NCBI RefSeq assembly: GCF_017377395.1
Contig: NZ_CP061800.1
Coordinates: 1,922,001 to 1,986,000, forward strand
DNA length: 64,000 nt
Direction of reading: 5' to 3'
Source of the DNA: Desulfonema magnum
GTDB lineage: Bacteria > Desulfobacterota > Desulfobacteria > Desulfobacterales > 4be13
Shown in pieces: positions 52,468 to 61,568 of the stretch; within the stretch, counting starts at the first letter, position 1; every line of letters starts with the position of its first letter. The notes beneath the pieces are model-generated. The model had not been told where the DNA came from, did not search any database, and was given only the letters and a program-made list of their open reading frames with translations. The position numbers were made by a program, and so were the translations under genes.

Positions 52468-54172
52468 CATAGGTGTAAAGTTAAGGAACTGCTGAATTGT
52501 AAAAATATCCTTTTATAACATATGGTTGTTGTTTAAATAAAATGCAAGAAATGCCGTGTCGCAAATTACTTTTTCATTGCATCTCTCAGCACATGCTGAT
52601 ATTCCGGACTGTGTGAAAAAAACAAAATATCCGACAATCTCATAAGATCATATTTGGGAGGACTGTGCAATGATAAATAAACAGATTAAAATTGATGTCA
52701 GAACAGTTAAAAAGTTTTTCAAAAAAGGAAAGATCAGAAAAATAGCTGAAAAAACCGGTTTCATAAAGAGAAAACGGAAATTGGACGCATTCGAATTTTT
52801 CATATCGCTGACTTTCGGTTCGCTGACAACGACCACAATAACTCTGGGTGCCATAGCGGAAAATCTGTCCGAATGTATTTCAAGGGCGGGAATAAATGAC
52901 CGTTTTAATCAGTATGCCATTGATTTTCTGACAGAAGTTTTTTCATTTTTTTTCAGAACGGCGACTGAAAACGGACATAATATCAATATTGACGTATTAA
53001 ATCAGTTCGGCAGAGTGAATATTATTGACAGTTCGTCATGGGAGCTGCCCCCGGGCCTGAAATCCGCATTTCCGGGATATAACATTGCGGGTTGCAAAGT
53101 TCAGTTAATGTATGATTACAAAACCGGAGTGATTCAGCTGTTTGATATAAAAAAACAAACGTGTAACGATCAGAGTTATTCGAAGACACTGGGCGATCAG
53201 ATCAGCGCGGATGATCTGCTTATTTTCGATCTGGGATATTCAATTGCGGACATGCTGAAAATAACTGATGACAAAGAAGCCTTTTTCATATCCCGTTTTA
53301 ATTATTCCGGAATCGGTCTGTATATAAAGAAAGGGGAAGAATATGAGAGAATCGGAATCTCGGAGATATTGAAAAAGCTGAACGGCAATGAGACAATATT
53401 TGAATTCGAATGTTATACGGGAAACAAAGAGAAAAAGATAAAGATACGCTTTTTCGCAGTCAGAGTTCCGGAAGAAGTTGCAAACAAAAAACGGAGAAAA
53501 ATGTGTCAGAATGCCAAAAAGAAAGGAAGAACCCCCAAGAAAGAATCACTGCGACTGTGTGAGTGGAACTTTATGATGACAAATATTCCTGCTGAGAAAA
53601 CGGAGGATGTGAGAACCATCCTTGCATTTTATCCGATCAGATGGTCTGTGGAATTATTTTTCAAACAGTTTAAATCGGTATTGAACATTCATAAAACAGA
53701 AGTAAGAAACAATGAGGACAGGCTCAGGTGCGAAGTATTGGGAAAAGCGATAGTTGTGATGTTCATATCCTACTGTTATTCGAATGCCAGATCAGAGGCA
53801 TGGCGGATACTCGGCGAAGAGGTAAGTATTGACAAGACAGTGAAATATTTCAGAAGAAACATAGCCGGTCTGACAGTGCTGCTTTCGGATTCTGCTGACA
53901 AAGCGGCAAAACATGTCAGGAAAATGATAGCAAAAATAACTGACACATGCCGGAAAGAGAGGCAGAAAAGCAGAAAAAACTCCCTTGATGTACTTATCGA
54001 CGGAGCAGTTCTTGAAAACTATAAATATGTAAAGGTAAACCTCTCGGAACTCGGGCAGCCGGGTAAAGGCATGCCTCTGTCTTTCCGTCTTTTCAATCTG
54101 ATAAATGTGAATTTATTTTTTGAAATCATACCGTTAGCAGGTTAGTTAAGTATCCTTAACTTTACACCTATG
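52468..54172. mobile_element. IS4-family insertion sequence
   Basis: 1705 bp with inverted ends CATAGGTGTAAAGTTAAGGA (left) and the complement CATAGGTGTAAAGTTAAGGA-like sequence at the right. GGTCAGTGCC flanks both sides (52458-52467, 54173-54182), a 10-bp target duplication typical of IS4. Confidence 0.93.
52670..54145 (+). CDS. IS4-family transposase
   Basis: 491 residues. DDE residues: Asp in VNIIDSSSWELP, Asp in LLIFDLGYSIAD, Glu in YPIRWSVELFFKQFKSVL, the last being the IS4 YREK signature. The frame is intact, with GGGAGG shortly before ATG 52670. Base composition is clearly more AT-rich than the rpn genes around it. Confidence 0.93.
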   Translation: MINKQIKIDVRTVKKFFKKGKIRKIAEKTGFIKRKRKLDAFEFFISLTFGSLTTTTITLGAIAENLSECISRAGINDRFNQYAIDFLTEVFSFFFRTATENGHNINIDVLNQFGRVNIIDSSSWELPPGLKSAFPGYNIAGCKVQLMYDYKTGVIQLFDIKKQTCNDQSYSKTLGDQISADDLLIFDLGYSIADMLKITDDKEAFFISRFNYSGIGLYIKKGEEYERIGISEILKKLNGNETIFEFECYTGNKEKKIKIRFFAVRVPEEVANKKRRKMCQNAKKKGRTPKKESLRLCEWNFMMTNIPAEKTEDVRTILAFYPIRWSVELFFKQFKSVLNIHKTEVRNNEDRLRCEVLGKAIVVMFISYCYSNARSEAWRILGEEVSIDKTVKYFRRNIAGLTVLLSDSADKAAKHVRKMIAKITDTCRKERQKSRKNSLDVLIDGAVLENYKYVKVNLSELGQPGKGMPLSFRLFNLINVNLFFEIIPLAG

Positions 54173-54398
54173 GGTCAGTGCCGGGACATTTGAGAACTGG
54201 CTCGAGCTGATATTTCTTCCGCTGTACGGCAGGGAGATCGGAGATGCCCGTGCCGAGATGGCGGAAGATGTGCTGCGTTTTGAAAACGAGCTGTATCGTG
54301 AGCAAAAAATATCGGTCAGGCTGCTGGCCGCAACCCTGGTCATGTCGAACAGACTCATTGACAAAGAGCGTCTGAGGGCGTTCTGGGAGGAGATCAAA

Positions 54399-54659
54399 AT
54401 GCTTGATATTTTTGAGATTGCCAGAGAAGAGGGCGAAATTCTGGGAATAGAAAAGGGAAAAATATTGGGAATATTGGAGGAGAGGCGGGAGACAGTCAAA
54501 GAAGACCTGATTGAGCGGTTCGGCGTGGTTCATCCCCGGATACTGGAACAGATCAGAGCCGTACAGAATCCTGATGTGCTGAAAATGCTGCGTCGGCAGG
54601 CCATGAAATGTCAGAGTCTTCAGGAATTCGAGGCGGTTCTGGACTTAATTGATAATTGA
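54399..54659 (+). CDS. internal in-frame RpnS-like small protein, copy 3
   Basis: GGGAGGAGAT before ATG 54399; 86 residues with helix repeats GEILGIEKGKILGI. Counted without the IS, it is again 672 nt from the outer start. As the nuclease half is cut off upstream, this copy could supply only the small protein. Confidence 0.5.
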   Translation: MLDIFEIAREEGEILGIEKGKILGILEERRETVKEDLIERFGVVHPRILEQIRAVQNPDVLKMLRRQAMKCQSLQEFEAVLDLIDN

Positions 54660-54689
54660 CAAAAACATACAGACCGGTGAGGATTTTCT

Positions 54690-55658
54690 TTGAAAAGCAA
54701 AGACGGAACAGAATACGCACAGAATTATGACGTGATTGTGAAGTGGCTGGCAGCGGCACTCCGGGGGGAGACTCTGGAGGTGCTTGGGCTGAAGACAGGC
54801 CGCATTGAAGAGGTGTTCGCATTCGAACCCGCCGACATATCAGTGAAAGCCGGTCGGGTGGATGTGATGCTTCGGGACGACACGGGCGCAATATATCATG
54901 TTGAGGAGCAGCGGAATCTGAAAAAGGCGGACATGTTCCGCTTTGCGGCGTATCATTTTCTCGGAGCGGAGCAGTGGGGCCTGAAACTTACGGACATCAT
55001 TCTGGCATCCGGCGAGGTGTGGGCCGGGGAGAAGGGAAGCCGGGCGGTCACAACCGAAAGCGGGAGATATGATCCTGTTGTCATTGATTTCACGGAACGG
55101 GAAGGACGGAAACGGCTCGGAGAAATCCGGGAGGCGATCAGAGCCGGGACTTTTGACAACTGGCTCGAACTTGTGTTTCTCCCGCTGTACGGCAGGGAGA
55201 TCGGAGACGCCCGTGCCGAGATGGCGGAAGATGTGCTGCGTTTTGAAAATGAGCTGTATCGTGAGCAAAAAATATCGGTCAGGCTGCTGGCCGCAACCCT
55301 GGTCATGTCGAACAAACTCATTGACAAAGAGCGTCTGAGGGCGTTTTGGGAGGAGGTCAAAATGTTGGATATTTTTGAGATTGCCAGAGAGGAAGGCATG
55401 GAGGAAGGCAAAGCCCTGGGAATAGAGGAAGGCAAAGTCCTGGGAATAGAGGAAGGCAGAGTCCTGGGGATATTGGAGGTCTGGCAGGAAATGGTCACTG
55501 ATGATCTGATCGAACGCTTCGGGGTGGTTCAGCCCCGGATACTGGAGCAGATCAGAGCCATGCAGAATCCGGATGTGCTGAAAATGCTGCACCGGCAGGC
55601 CCTGAAATGTCAGAGCCTTCAGGAATTTGAAGCGGTGCTGAACCTGATTGATAACTGA
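54690..55658 (+). CDS. Rpn-family nuclease, copy 4
   Basis: 322 residues, TTG 54690, the longest copy because its glycine helix has the most repeats (MEEGKALGIEEGKVLGIEEG and one more turn). Catalytic residues retained. Preceded by GGTGAGG as in the other copies. Confidence 0.92.
   Translation: MKSKDGTEYAQNYDVIVKWLAAALRGETLEVLGLKTGRIEEVFAFEPADISVKAGRVDVMLRDDTGAIYHVEEQRNLKKADMFRFAAYHFLGAEQWGLKLTDIILASGEVWAGEKGSRAVTTESGRYDPVVIDFTEREGRKRLGEIREAIRAGTFDNWLELVFLPLYGREIGDARAEMAEDVLRFENELYREQKISVRLLAATLVMSNKLIDKERLRAFWEEVKMLDIFEIAREEGMEEGKALGIEEGKVLGIEEGRVLGILEVWQEMVTDDLIERFGVVQPRILEQIRAMQNPDVLKMLHRQALKCQSLQEFEAVLNLIDN
55362..55658 (+). CDS. internal in-frame RpnS-like small protein, copy 4
   Basis: GGGAGGAGGT before ATG 55362; 98 residues, the longest of the six small products owing to the extra glycine-helix repeats. 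Confidence 0.5.
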   Translation: MLDIFEIAREEGMEEGKALGIEEGKVLGIEEGRVLGILEVWQEMVTDDLIERFGVVQPRILEQIRAMQNPDVLKMLHRQALKCQSLQEFEAVLNLIDN

Positions 55659-55706
55659 TTCTTGTTGTGGCAAAAATAAGACCACAGAACTCGGTGAGGA
55701 ACTTCT

Positions 55707-56627
55707 TTGAAAAGCAAAGACGGAACAGAATATGCTCAGAATTATGACGTGATTGTGAAATGGCTGGCGGCGGCACTTCGGGGAGAAACGCTGGAGGTGC
55801 TGGGCGTGAAAACCGGCCGCATCGAGGAGGTGTTCGCCTTCGAACCCGCGGACATCTCAGTGAAAGCCGGGCGGGTGGATGTGATGCTACGGGATGAGAT
55901 GGGCGCAATATATCATGTTGAGGAGCAGCGGAATCTGAAAAAGGCGGACATGTTCCGTTTTGCGGCGTATCATTTTCTCGGAGCGGAGCAGTGGGGCGTG
56001 AAACTCACGGACATCATTCTGGCATCCGGCGAGGTGTGGGCCGGGGAGAAGGGAAGCCGGGCAGTCACAACCGAAAGCGGCAGATATGATCCTGTTGTCA
56101 TTGACTTCACGGAACGGGACGGACGGAAACGGCTCGGAGAAATCCGGGAGGCGGTCAGAGCCGGGACATTTGAGAACTGGCTCGAACTGATATTTCTCCC
56201 ACTGTACGGCAGGGAGACCGTGGATGCCCGTGCCGAGATGGCGGAAGATGTGCTGCGTTTTGAAAACGAGCTGTATCGTGAGCAAAAAATATCGGTCAGG
56301 CTGCTGGCCGCAACCCTGGTCATGTCGAATAAACTCATTGACAAAGAGCGTCTGAGGGCGTTTTGGGAGGAGGTCAAAATGTTGGATATTTTTGAGATTG
56401 CCAGAGAGGAAGGATTAGAGGAGGGGAAAATTCTGGGAATATTGGAGGACAGGAGGGAAATGGTCACGGATGTCCTGATTGAACGATTCGGGGTGGTTCA
56501 GCCCAAAATACTGGAGAGGGTCGGAGCCGTTCAGAATCGGGGGGTGCTGAAAATGTTGCACCGGCAGGCCGTCAAATGTGAGGATATTCAGGAATTTGAA
56601 GCGGTGCTGAACCTGATTGATAACTGA
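55707..56627 (+). CDS. Rpn-family nuclease, copy 5
   Basis: 306 residues, TTG 55707, the shortest intact copy: only one repeat turn remains (GLEEGKILGILED). Catalytic Asp58/Glu72/Gln74 retained; one change near the active site (RDEMGAIYHVEEQ instead of RDDTG). Confidence 0.92.
   Translation: MKSKDGTEYAQNYDVIVKWLAAALRGETLEVLGVKTGRIEEVFAFEPADISVKAGRVDVMLRDEMGAIYHVEEQRNLKKADMFRFAAYHFLGAEQWGVKLTDIILASGEVWAGEKGSRAVTTESGRYDPVVIDFTERDGRKRLGEIREAVRAGTFENWLELIFLPLYGRETVDARAEMAEDVLRFENELYREQKISVRLLAATLVMSNKLIDKERLRAFWEEVKMLDIFEIAREEGLEEGKILGILEDRREMVTDVLIERFGVVQPKILERVGAVQNRGVLKMLHRQAVKCEDIQEFEAVLNLIDN
56379..56627 (+). CDS. internal in-frame RpnS-like small protein, copy 5
   Basis: GGGAGGAGGT before ATG 56379; 82 residues, the shortest of the six. 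Confidence 0.5.
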   Translation: MLDIFEIAREEGLEEGKILGILEDRREMVTDVLIERFGVVQPKILERVGAVQNRGVLKMLHRQAVKCEDIQEFEAVLNLIDN

Positions 56628-56675
56628 TTCTTGTTGTGGCAAAAATAAGACCATACAACTCGGTGAGGAACTTTT

Positions 56676-57617
56676 TTGAAAAGCAAAGACGGAACAGAAT
56701 ACGCACAGAATTATGACGTGATTGTGAAGTGGCTGGCCGCGGCACTGAAGGGAGAGACGCTGGAGGTGCTGGGCGTGAGGACGGGCCGCATCGAGGATGT
56801 GTTCGCCTTCGAACCCGCCGACATATCAGTGAAAGCCGGGCGGGTGGATGTGATGCTTCGGGATGACACAGGCGCAATATATCATGTTGAGGAGCAGCGG
56901 AATCTGAAAAAAGCGGACATGTTTCGTTTCGCAGCGTACCATTTTCTCGGAGCGGAGCAGTGGGGCGTGAAACTCACGGACATCATTCTGGCATCCGGCG
57001 AGGTGTGGGCCGGGGAGAAGGGAAGCCGGGCGGTCATAACCGAAAGCGGGAGATATGATCCTGTTGTCATTGATTTCACGGAACGGGACGGACGGAAACG
57101 GCTCGGAGAAATCCGGGAGGCGGTCAGATCCGGGACTTTTGACAACTGGCTCGAACTTGTGTTTCTCCCGCTGTACGGCAGGGAGAGCGGGGAGGCCCGT
57201 GCTGTGATGGCGGAAGAGGTGCTGCGTTTCGAAAACGAGCTGTATCTTGAGAAGAAAATATCGGTCAGGCTGCTGGCCGCAACCCTGGTCATGTCGAACA
57301 GACTCATTGACAAGGAGCGTCTGAGAGCGTTCTGGGAGGAGATTAAGATGTTTGATATTCTTGAGATTGCCAGAGAAAAAGGGATAGAGGAAGGCAAAGC
57401 CCTGGGAATAGAGGAAGGCAAAGTCCTGGGGATATTGGAGGTCTGGCAGGAAATGGTCACTGATGATCTGATCGAACGCTTCGGCGTGGTTCAGCCCCGG
57501 ATACTGGAGCAGATCAGAGACATACAGAATCCGGATGTGCTGAAGATGCTGCGCCGGCAGGCCCTGAAATGTCAGAATCTTCAGGAATTCGAAGCAGTGA
57601 TGAGCCAGGTGACATAA
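56676..57617 (+). CDS. Rpn-family nuclease, copy 6
   Basis: 313 residues, TTG 56676. Catalytic residues retained; helix repeats GIEEGKALGIEEGKVLGI. The linker before it (GATTCTTGTTGTGGCAAAAA) equals that before copy 5, so copies 4-6 were spread as units of one or more genes. Last copy; short TTGATAATTGACAATTGATA repeats follow. Confidence 0.92.
   Translation: MKSKDGTEYAQNYDVIVKWLAAALKGETLEVLGVRTGRIEDVFAFEPADISVKAGRVDVMLRDDTGAIYHVEEQRNLKKADMFRFAAYHFLGAEQWGVKLTDIILASGEVWAGEKGSRAVITESGRYDPVVIDFTERDGRKRLGEIREAVRSGTFDNWLELVFLPLYGRESGEARAVMAEEVLRFENELYLEKKISVRLLAATLVMSNRLIDKERLRAFWEEIKMFDILEIAREKGIEEGKALGIEEGKVLGILEVWQEMVTDDLIERFGVVQPRILEQIRDIQNPDVLKMLRRQALKCQNLQEFEAVMSQVT
57348..57617 (+). CDS. 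internal in-frame RpnS-like small protein, copy 6
   Basis: GGGAGGAGAT before ATG 57348 (672 nt from the outer start); 89 residues, begins MFDILEIAREKG. Confidence 0.5.
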   Translation: MFDILEIAREKGIEEGKALGIEEGKVLGILEVWQEMVTDDLIERFGVVQPRILEQIRDIQNPDVLKMLRRQALKCQNLQEFEAVMSQVT

Positions 57618-57744
57618 TTGATAATTGACAATTGATAATTGATAATGCTTCACTTGGTAGTGTTCCAGTGCCGGATCAACTTATGGGAATATGGGGAGGG
57701 AAATAAGTACCTAACCATAAGTTTTTAATATCTGCCAGGGGAAG

Positions 57745-57800
57745 AAACCCGGCTTTTTTTTCCGGAATGATGCTTCTCCGATAAAGGAAAAACCCGGGTT
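57745..57800. terminator. stem-loop between convergent rpn array and acyl-CoA ligase gene
   Basis: AAACCCGG(C)TTTTTTTCC pairs with GGAAAAA(C)CCGGGTTT, giving a hairpin with T-rich sequence on either strand. Its position between two convergent transcription units fits a bidirectional terminator. The remainder of 57618-57918 shows no gene. Confidence 0.5.
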
Positions 57801-57918
57801 TCTCTGCCGCTCACAGAAAAAAAGCTGTATAAAAAACTTTTGCTCAGGTACTTAAATTGCGAATTGCGGATGCTGAGACACTGACACTTTTTTACAGACC
57901 CGCAACCCGCAAATTATT

Positions 57919-59997
57919 TTATATTGCTATCCTGGCATCCACTGCAAAGACTTTGTCTTCATAGGCGATCACAGGATTAAGATCCATTTCCTGAATCGCA
58001 GGCAGATCCGTGACTAGCTGGGAAAGCCGCTGAATGATTTCAACAAGCCTGGCCCGATCAACACCCTTTTCTCCTCTCACTCCTTCCAATAACGCTGCGG
58101 TTTTGATGGAGGAGAGCATCTCTTCGGCCTCAAACTTCGTGACAGGCGTAAGATTGAAGACCACATCCTTCAGCACTTCCACATAGATCCCCCCGAGTCC
58201 GAACATGATCAGATGCCCAAGCCCTTCCTCAGCTTTTGCTCCGATAATGATCTCTTTTCCGCCCGGCATGTATTTCTGGATGAAGAATTTCAGGTCATCA
58301 GCCTTCAGCTTCCGCTCCATGTCCTCCACCGCGGCCCGCACAGCAAGACCATCCTCCAGATTCACTGCAACGCCGCCCATGTCGCTTTTATGCACGATGG
58401 TTTCCGAGTCCGCTTTGATCACCACGGGATAGCCGATATCTCCGGCAACCTTTTCAGCATCCTCGGCATTAGCAGCCATTCCCCATCCTGCGACAGGAAT
58501 ACGGTACGCCTCCAGAATTTCATAAACCTCGGCCGCTGTGAGAATTTCACGCGCTTTGGCCTTCTCAATAATGCCTGCTGCTTTGGCCTTATCCACATCA
58601 TTGAAACATGTGGGCTCGCCAATTTCCCGGGAACGAATCTCATTATATTTAACCAGCGCGGACAATGCCCTTGCCGCTTCTCCCGGAAAATTATAACACG
58701 GAACCTCAGCTTCCTTGAGTATTTCCACAACCCCTCCCCACTGGTTCGGATCTGTCATCAGGTTGCAGATAATGGGCTTTCTTTTCTGCTTGTTCACCTC
58801 GGCGATTTCTTTGGCAATACTTTCCGTATCCACAAAGAACGGCGTGACAAAATTGATGAAAATGCTGTCAATCTGTTCCTCTTCCATCATCATGTCCATT
58901 GCGGCCCGGTAATGTTCCGCAAGCCCTGTCGCGAGGAGGTCCGTGGGATTGCTGACCGAAGCTTCGGGAAATACTTTTTTCCTGAGCGTGCTGATTGCTT
59001 TCTCACTGAGAGGCGGTATTTCCAGCCCGTTATCTCCGAACACATCTGTGGCAATGACCGCAGGACCGCCTGTGTTTGTGATAATGCCGACCCTGTTCCC
59101 TTTCGGGATAGGCTGAGAAGCAAATGCCACGGCTGCCTGACAGAGTTCGGCCTCATCTCTGAATCCGAGAATACCGGCCTTTTTGAAGATCAGTTCTGTG
59201 GCAATGTCTGCCTTTGCCAGACCGCCAGTATGAGAAGAAGCAGCTTTCGCACCGAGTTCGGTACGGCCCGCTTTCATGGCAAGCACCGGTTTTTTCGCAG
59301 CAACTTCCGTGGCGACTTCCATGAAAGTCGCGGCATCCCTGAGACCCTCCACATATAATATGATGGTCCGGGTCCCGTCATCATTGCCGAGATATCTCAC
59401 AATCTCCGGGATGGTAATATCACACGCGTTTCCATTGGACGCGTATATCCGTGTGCCAATTCCCATCTGGGCAAAAGCCTGATGGATCACCTCGGCCACG
59501 CCGCCGCTCAAAGCGGTGATGGAAATATGGCCCGGGTCCGGTTTTGTAAAAGTAAAATTACAATACGCCCTGATATCAGGGTCAGAATTAATAATTCCCT
59601 GGCAGTTGGGACCCAACACCCGGATACCATACTTCTTAGCCCGTTCCATAAAATCATTTTGGATGGCTTCGCCAGCAGGACCGATTTCTGAAAATCCGCC
59701 CGAATTAATGATAATATTCTTTACGCCTTTTTTCCCGCAGTCTTCAAAAGCCAGAGGAACAAGTTTGGCAGGGATAACCATGTGAACCACATCAACCCCA
59801 TCCTCCTCCGGGACATCCATAATAGACTTGTATGCCTTAATCCCCCGAATCTCATCCGCCTTGGGATTGATGGGATAGATCGGCCCTTTAAACCCAAAAT
59901 CCAAAAGATTCTTAATGACCCGATTTCCAATATGGAGTTCCCTGGTGGATGCGCCGATGACCGCCACTGATTTTGGCCTGAATAATGAGTCTAACAT
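57919..59997 (-). CDS. acyl/acetyl-CoA ligase (ADP-forming), fused alpha and beta
   Basis: 692 residues, the usual length for the fused enzyme. The N-terminal CoA-binding domain (SVAVIGASTRELHIGNRVI), the ligase-CoA domain with the phosphohistidine loop region (AASSHTGGLAKAD), then a C-terminal ATP-grasp domain (YPVVIKADSETIVHKSDMGG, GKEIIIGAKAEEGLGHLIMF). It reversibly converts acyl-CoA, ADP and phosphate to acid, CoA and ATP. Last gene of a five-gene minus-strand operon; here it could activate the acid substrate or recover ATP from its end product. Confidence 0.93.
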   Translation of the reverse strand: MLDSLFRPKSVAVIGASTRELHIGNRVIKNLLDFGFKGPIYPINPKADEIRGIKAYKSIMDVPEEDGVDVVHMVIPAKLVPLAFEDCGKKGVKNIIINSGGFSEIGPAGEAIQNDFMERAKKYGIRVLGPNCQGIINSDPDIRAYCNFTFTKPDPGHISITALSGGVAEVIHQAFAQMGIGTRIYASNGNACDITIPEIVRYLGNDDGTRTIILYVEGLRDAATFMEVATEVAAKKPVLAMKAGRTELGAKAASSHTGGLAKADIATELIFKKAGILGFRDEAELCQAAVAFASQPIPKGNRVGIITNTGGPAVIATDVFGDNGLEIPPLSEKAISTLRKKVFPEASVSNPTDLLATGLAEHYRAAMDMMMEEEQIDSIFINFVTPFFVDTESIAKEIAEVNKQKRKPIICNLMTDPNQWGGVVEILKEAEVPCYNFPGEAARALSALVKYNEIRSREIGEPTCFNDVDKAKAAGIIEKAKAREILTAAEVYEILEAYRIPVAGWGMAANAEDAEKVAGDIGYPVVIKADSETIVHKSDMGGVAVNLEDGLAVRAAVEDMERKLKADDLKFFIQKYMPGGKEIIIGAKAEEGLGHLIMFGLGGIYVEVLKDVVFNLTPVTKFEAEEMLSSIKTAALLEGVRGEKGVDRARLVEIIQRLSQLVTDLPAIQEMDLNPVIAYEDKVFAVDARIAI

Positions 59998-60013
59998 GAT
60001 ATGTTCTCCTGTG

Positions 60014-60117
60014 GTTAATGATTTGGAATTTGTGATTTGTGATTTGGAATTTGTGATTCGAAATTTGATATTTTCAAATCACCAGTCACCAATCACCAAT
60101 CACCAATCACCAAATCA
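60014..60117. repeat. low-complexity ATTTGTGATTTGG / CACCAATCACCAAT repeats
   Basis: GATTTGGAATTTGTGATTTG-type units followed by four CACCAATCACCAAT-type units in complementary sense, so the region can fold on itself. Lies between the dehydratase and ligase genes. Confidence 0.7.
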
Positions 60118-60119
60118 CA

Positions 60120-61367
60120 TTATTTTTTTTCCTCCAGTTGTTCGATGAATGCCTCGACATTGGTTTTGGTCTGTTCGTCGGACACGAGCCGCATATCATT
60201 GAGATCGCCGTTAATGGTCAGACTGGGAAGACCGGTTACCTTTTCAAGACGCTGGGGCATGCCGTAGCGGCAATTGGAGTTGTTGGGACAGGTTTTGGCG
60301 TCGTGATAGATGATGCCGTCCACCTTGAAGAAGTCCATCATGTTCTTTATGTATTTTTCCTTGGCCTCGTCCGAGCGAACAATAAACAGCTCGGTGTATG
60401 CCTTTGCCATGCTGTTAAAAGGGTCGTCCGCGTCAAACGCAGTGAATATCCAACTGTTGCAGTAAGTGGATGCAAGGACATTTGTCCTGAGTTCGGAAAA
60501 CAGCTTGGAGTGGTTGCTGAGTCTGCCCCAGACCGGCATACCGTCCCAATAGAGTCTGAAACGCTCATCCTCCACCGCACCGTCCTTGTTTTTGATCCTT
60601 TCCTGCAATTCCGCAAGTAACAACTTGTAGTAGTCAACAGGCTGCTGTGTGCCTCTCAGCACCACCGCAGGGCCCATGTGTATGGTTCCGTCAAAAAATG
60701 TCAGCGGAGACGGAACTGCGGAAGCCGTGTCCAGCACTTCTTTCCACAGATCAGAACATTCACGGGAAAGCGACACAGTATGCCTGAGCGCATCCATGTC
60801 AAATTTGGTGCCTGAAATTTCCTCCAACGGCTCGACCAGCGCCTCCATCTGTTTGGCAACAGATGTGATATGACTCTCTTTGACATCTCCCACGCCTCTG
60901 TGGGTGTGGATACCGATACACGGGACATTGAACTCTTTTGCATACCACATGAACCAGTCCTGCACATCCCGGCACTGATTTGTGTTATAAACCAGAACGT
61001 CAGGCTTTGGCACACTTTCAATGCCTTTATACGCTTTTGACAGCGGTGTCACGCCTTTCATATACGCGCCCACATCCGCGGTAAGATATGAACAGATGTC
61101 AGGAGAATATCCCGCGGCATTGGCAACCGGTATATAATCCGTGGACATGCGGGTGGCCCCCAGCATCGCGCCGTGATTTTCAGGAAAATGAACCAGGAGT
61201 CCCATGGCCCTCAGCAGTTCCGCGGGTCCTACGCTTGTACACCAGGCTATCTTTTTTTTACCTGTTTTTGCAGCATCATCCATTTCATAAAAATAGTCAG
61301 CCATGATCCGCTGCATTTCGCCAGTGGCTTTTATTTTTTTTCTTACAGGTTTTTTTTCTTCGGCCAT
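60120..61367 (-). CDS. 2-hydroxyacyl-CoA dehydratase / benzoyl-CoA reductase D-type subunit
   Basis: 415 residues, ATG at 61367. Belongs to the HgdB/FldBC/BcrB family of [4Fe-4S] proteins: conserved cysteines in AWCTSVGPAELLRAMG, NTNQCRDVQDWFMW, ASTYCNSW and AKTCPNNSNCRYG. These enzymes use an electron injected by an ATP-driven activator for radical dehydration or ring reduction. A partner subunit normally encoded alongside is not present in the window. The activator gene lies 200 bp upstream. The substrate cannot be read from sequence; BcrB-like wording leaves both hydroxyacyl-CoA and aromatic acyl-CoA open. Confidence 0.88.
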   Translation of the reverse strand: MAEEKKPVRKKIKATGEMQRIMADYFYEMDDAAKTGKKKIAWCTSVGPAELLRAMGLLVHFPENHGAMLGATRMSTDYIPVANAAGYSPDICSYLTADVGAYMKGVTPLSKAYKGIESVPKPDVLVYNTNQCRDVQDWFMWYAKEFNVPCIGIHTHRGVGDVKESHITSVAKQMEALVEPLEEISGTKFDMDALRHTVSLSRECSDLWKEVLDTASAVPSPLTFFDGTIHMGPAVVLRGTQQPVDYYKLLLAELQERIKNKDGAVEDERFRLYWDGMPVWGRLSNHSKLFSELRTNVLASTYCNSWIFTAFDADDPFNSMAKAYTELFIVRSDEAKEKYIKNMMDFFKVDGIIYHDAKTCPNNSNCRYGMPQRLEKVTGLPSLTINGDLNDMRLVSDEQTKTNVEAFIEQLEEKK

Positions 61368-61568
61368 AGTGTTTCCTCCATTATATATTTTAATGCGAAT
61401 TAAGGGTTAATTTAATTCAGCCCCCAATTCGCATATTTAATCAAAAAAAGAAAGAGAACTTAATTGGTGTATATAAATAAAATGAATTTGATTCAGCAAA
61501 AAATATATGGCCCCCCTTATTTTAGTCTTTCATGACGCACATAAAAAAACTAAAATACTGCGGAACAG

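Larger units (their letters stand above)
52012..54659 (+). pseudogene. Rpn-family nuclease, copy 3, split by an IS4 element
   Basis: 52012-52467 encodes the first 152 residues including the catalytic Asp58/Glu72/Gln74, then reads 16 codons of IS sequence to a stop at 52518 (168-residue truncated product). 54183-54659 encodes the remaining 158 residues. Removing the IS and one 10-bp target copy gives one intact 310-residue frame. The internal antitoxin-like frame lies wholly in the right part and is undamaged. Confidence 0.92.

Noticed and set aside
54840..55685. Long minus-strand frames opposite the rpn genes (also at 56826-57653)
   Set aside because: They recur in each copy because the copies are near-identical; the plus frames have motifs, starts and SD sites.
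50035..57617. CRISPR-like regular repetition
   Set aside because: The period is about 1 kb and each unit is a complete gene; no short repeat-spacer structure.
58213..59358. 381-codon plus-strand frame
   Set aside because: Antisense to the acyl-CoA ligase, whose domains are unmistakable.
60014..60117. Possible CRISPR remnant in CACCAATCACCAAT repeats
   Set aside because: Units are contiguous low-complexity sequence without spacers.
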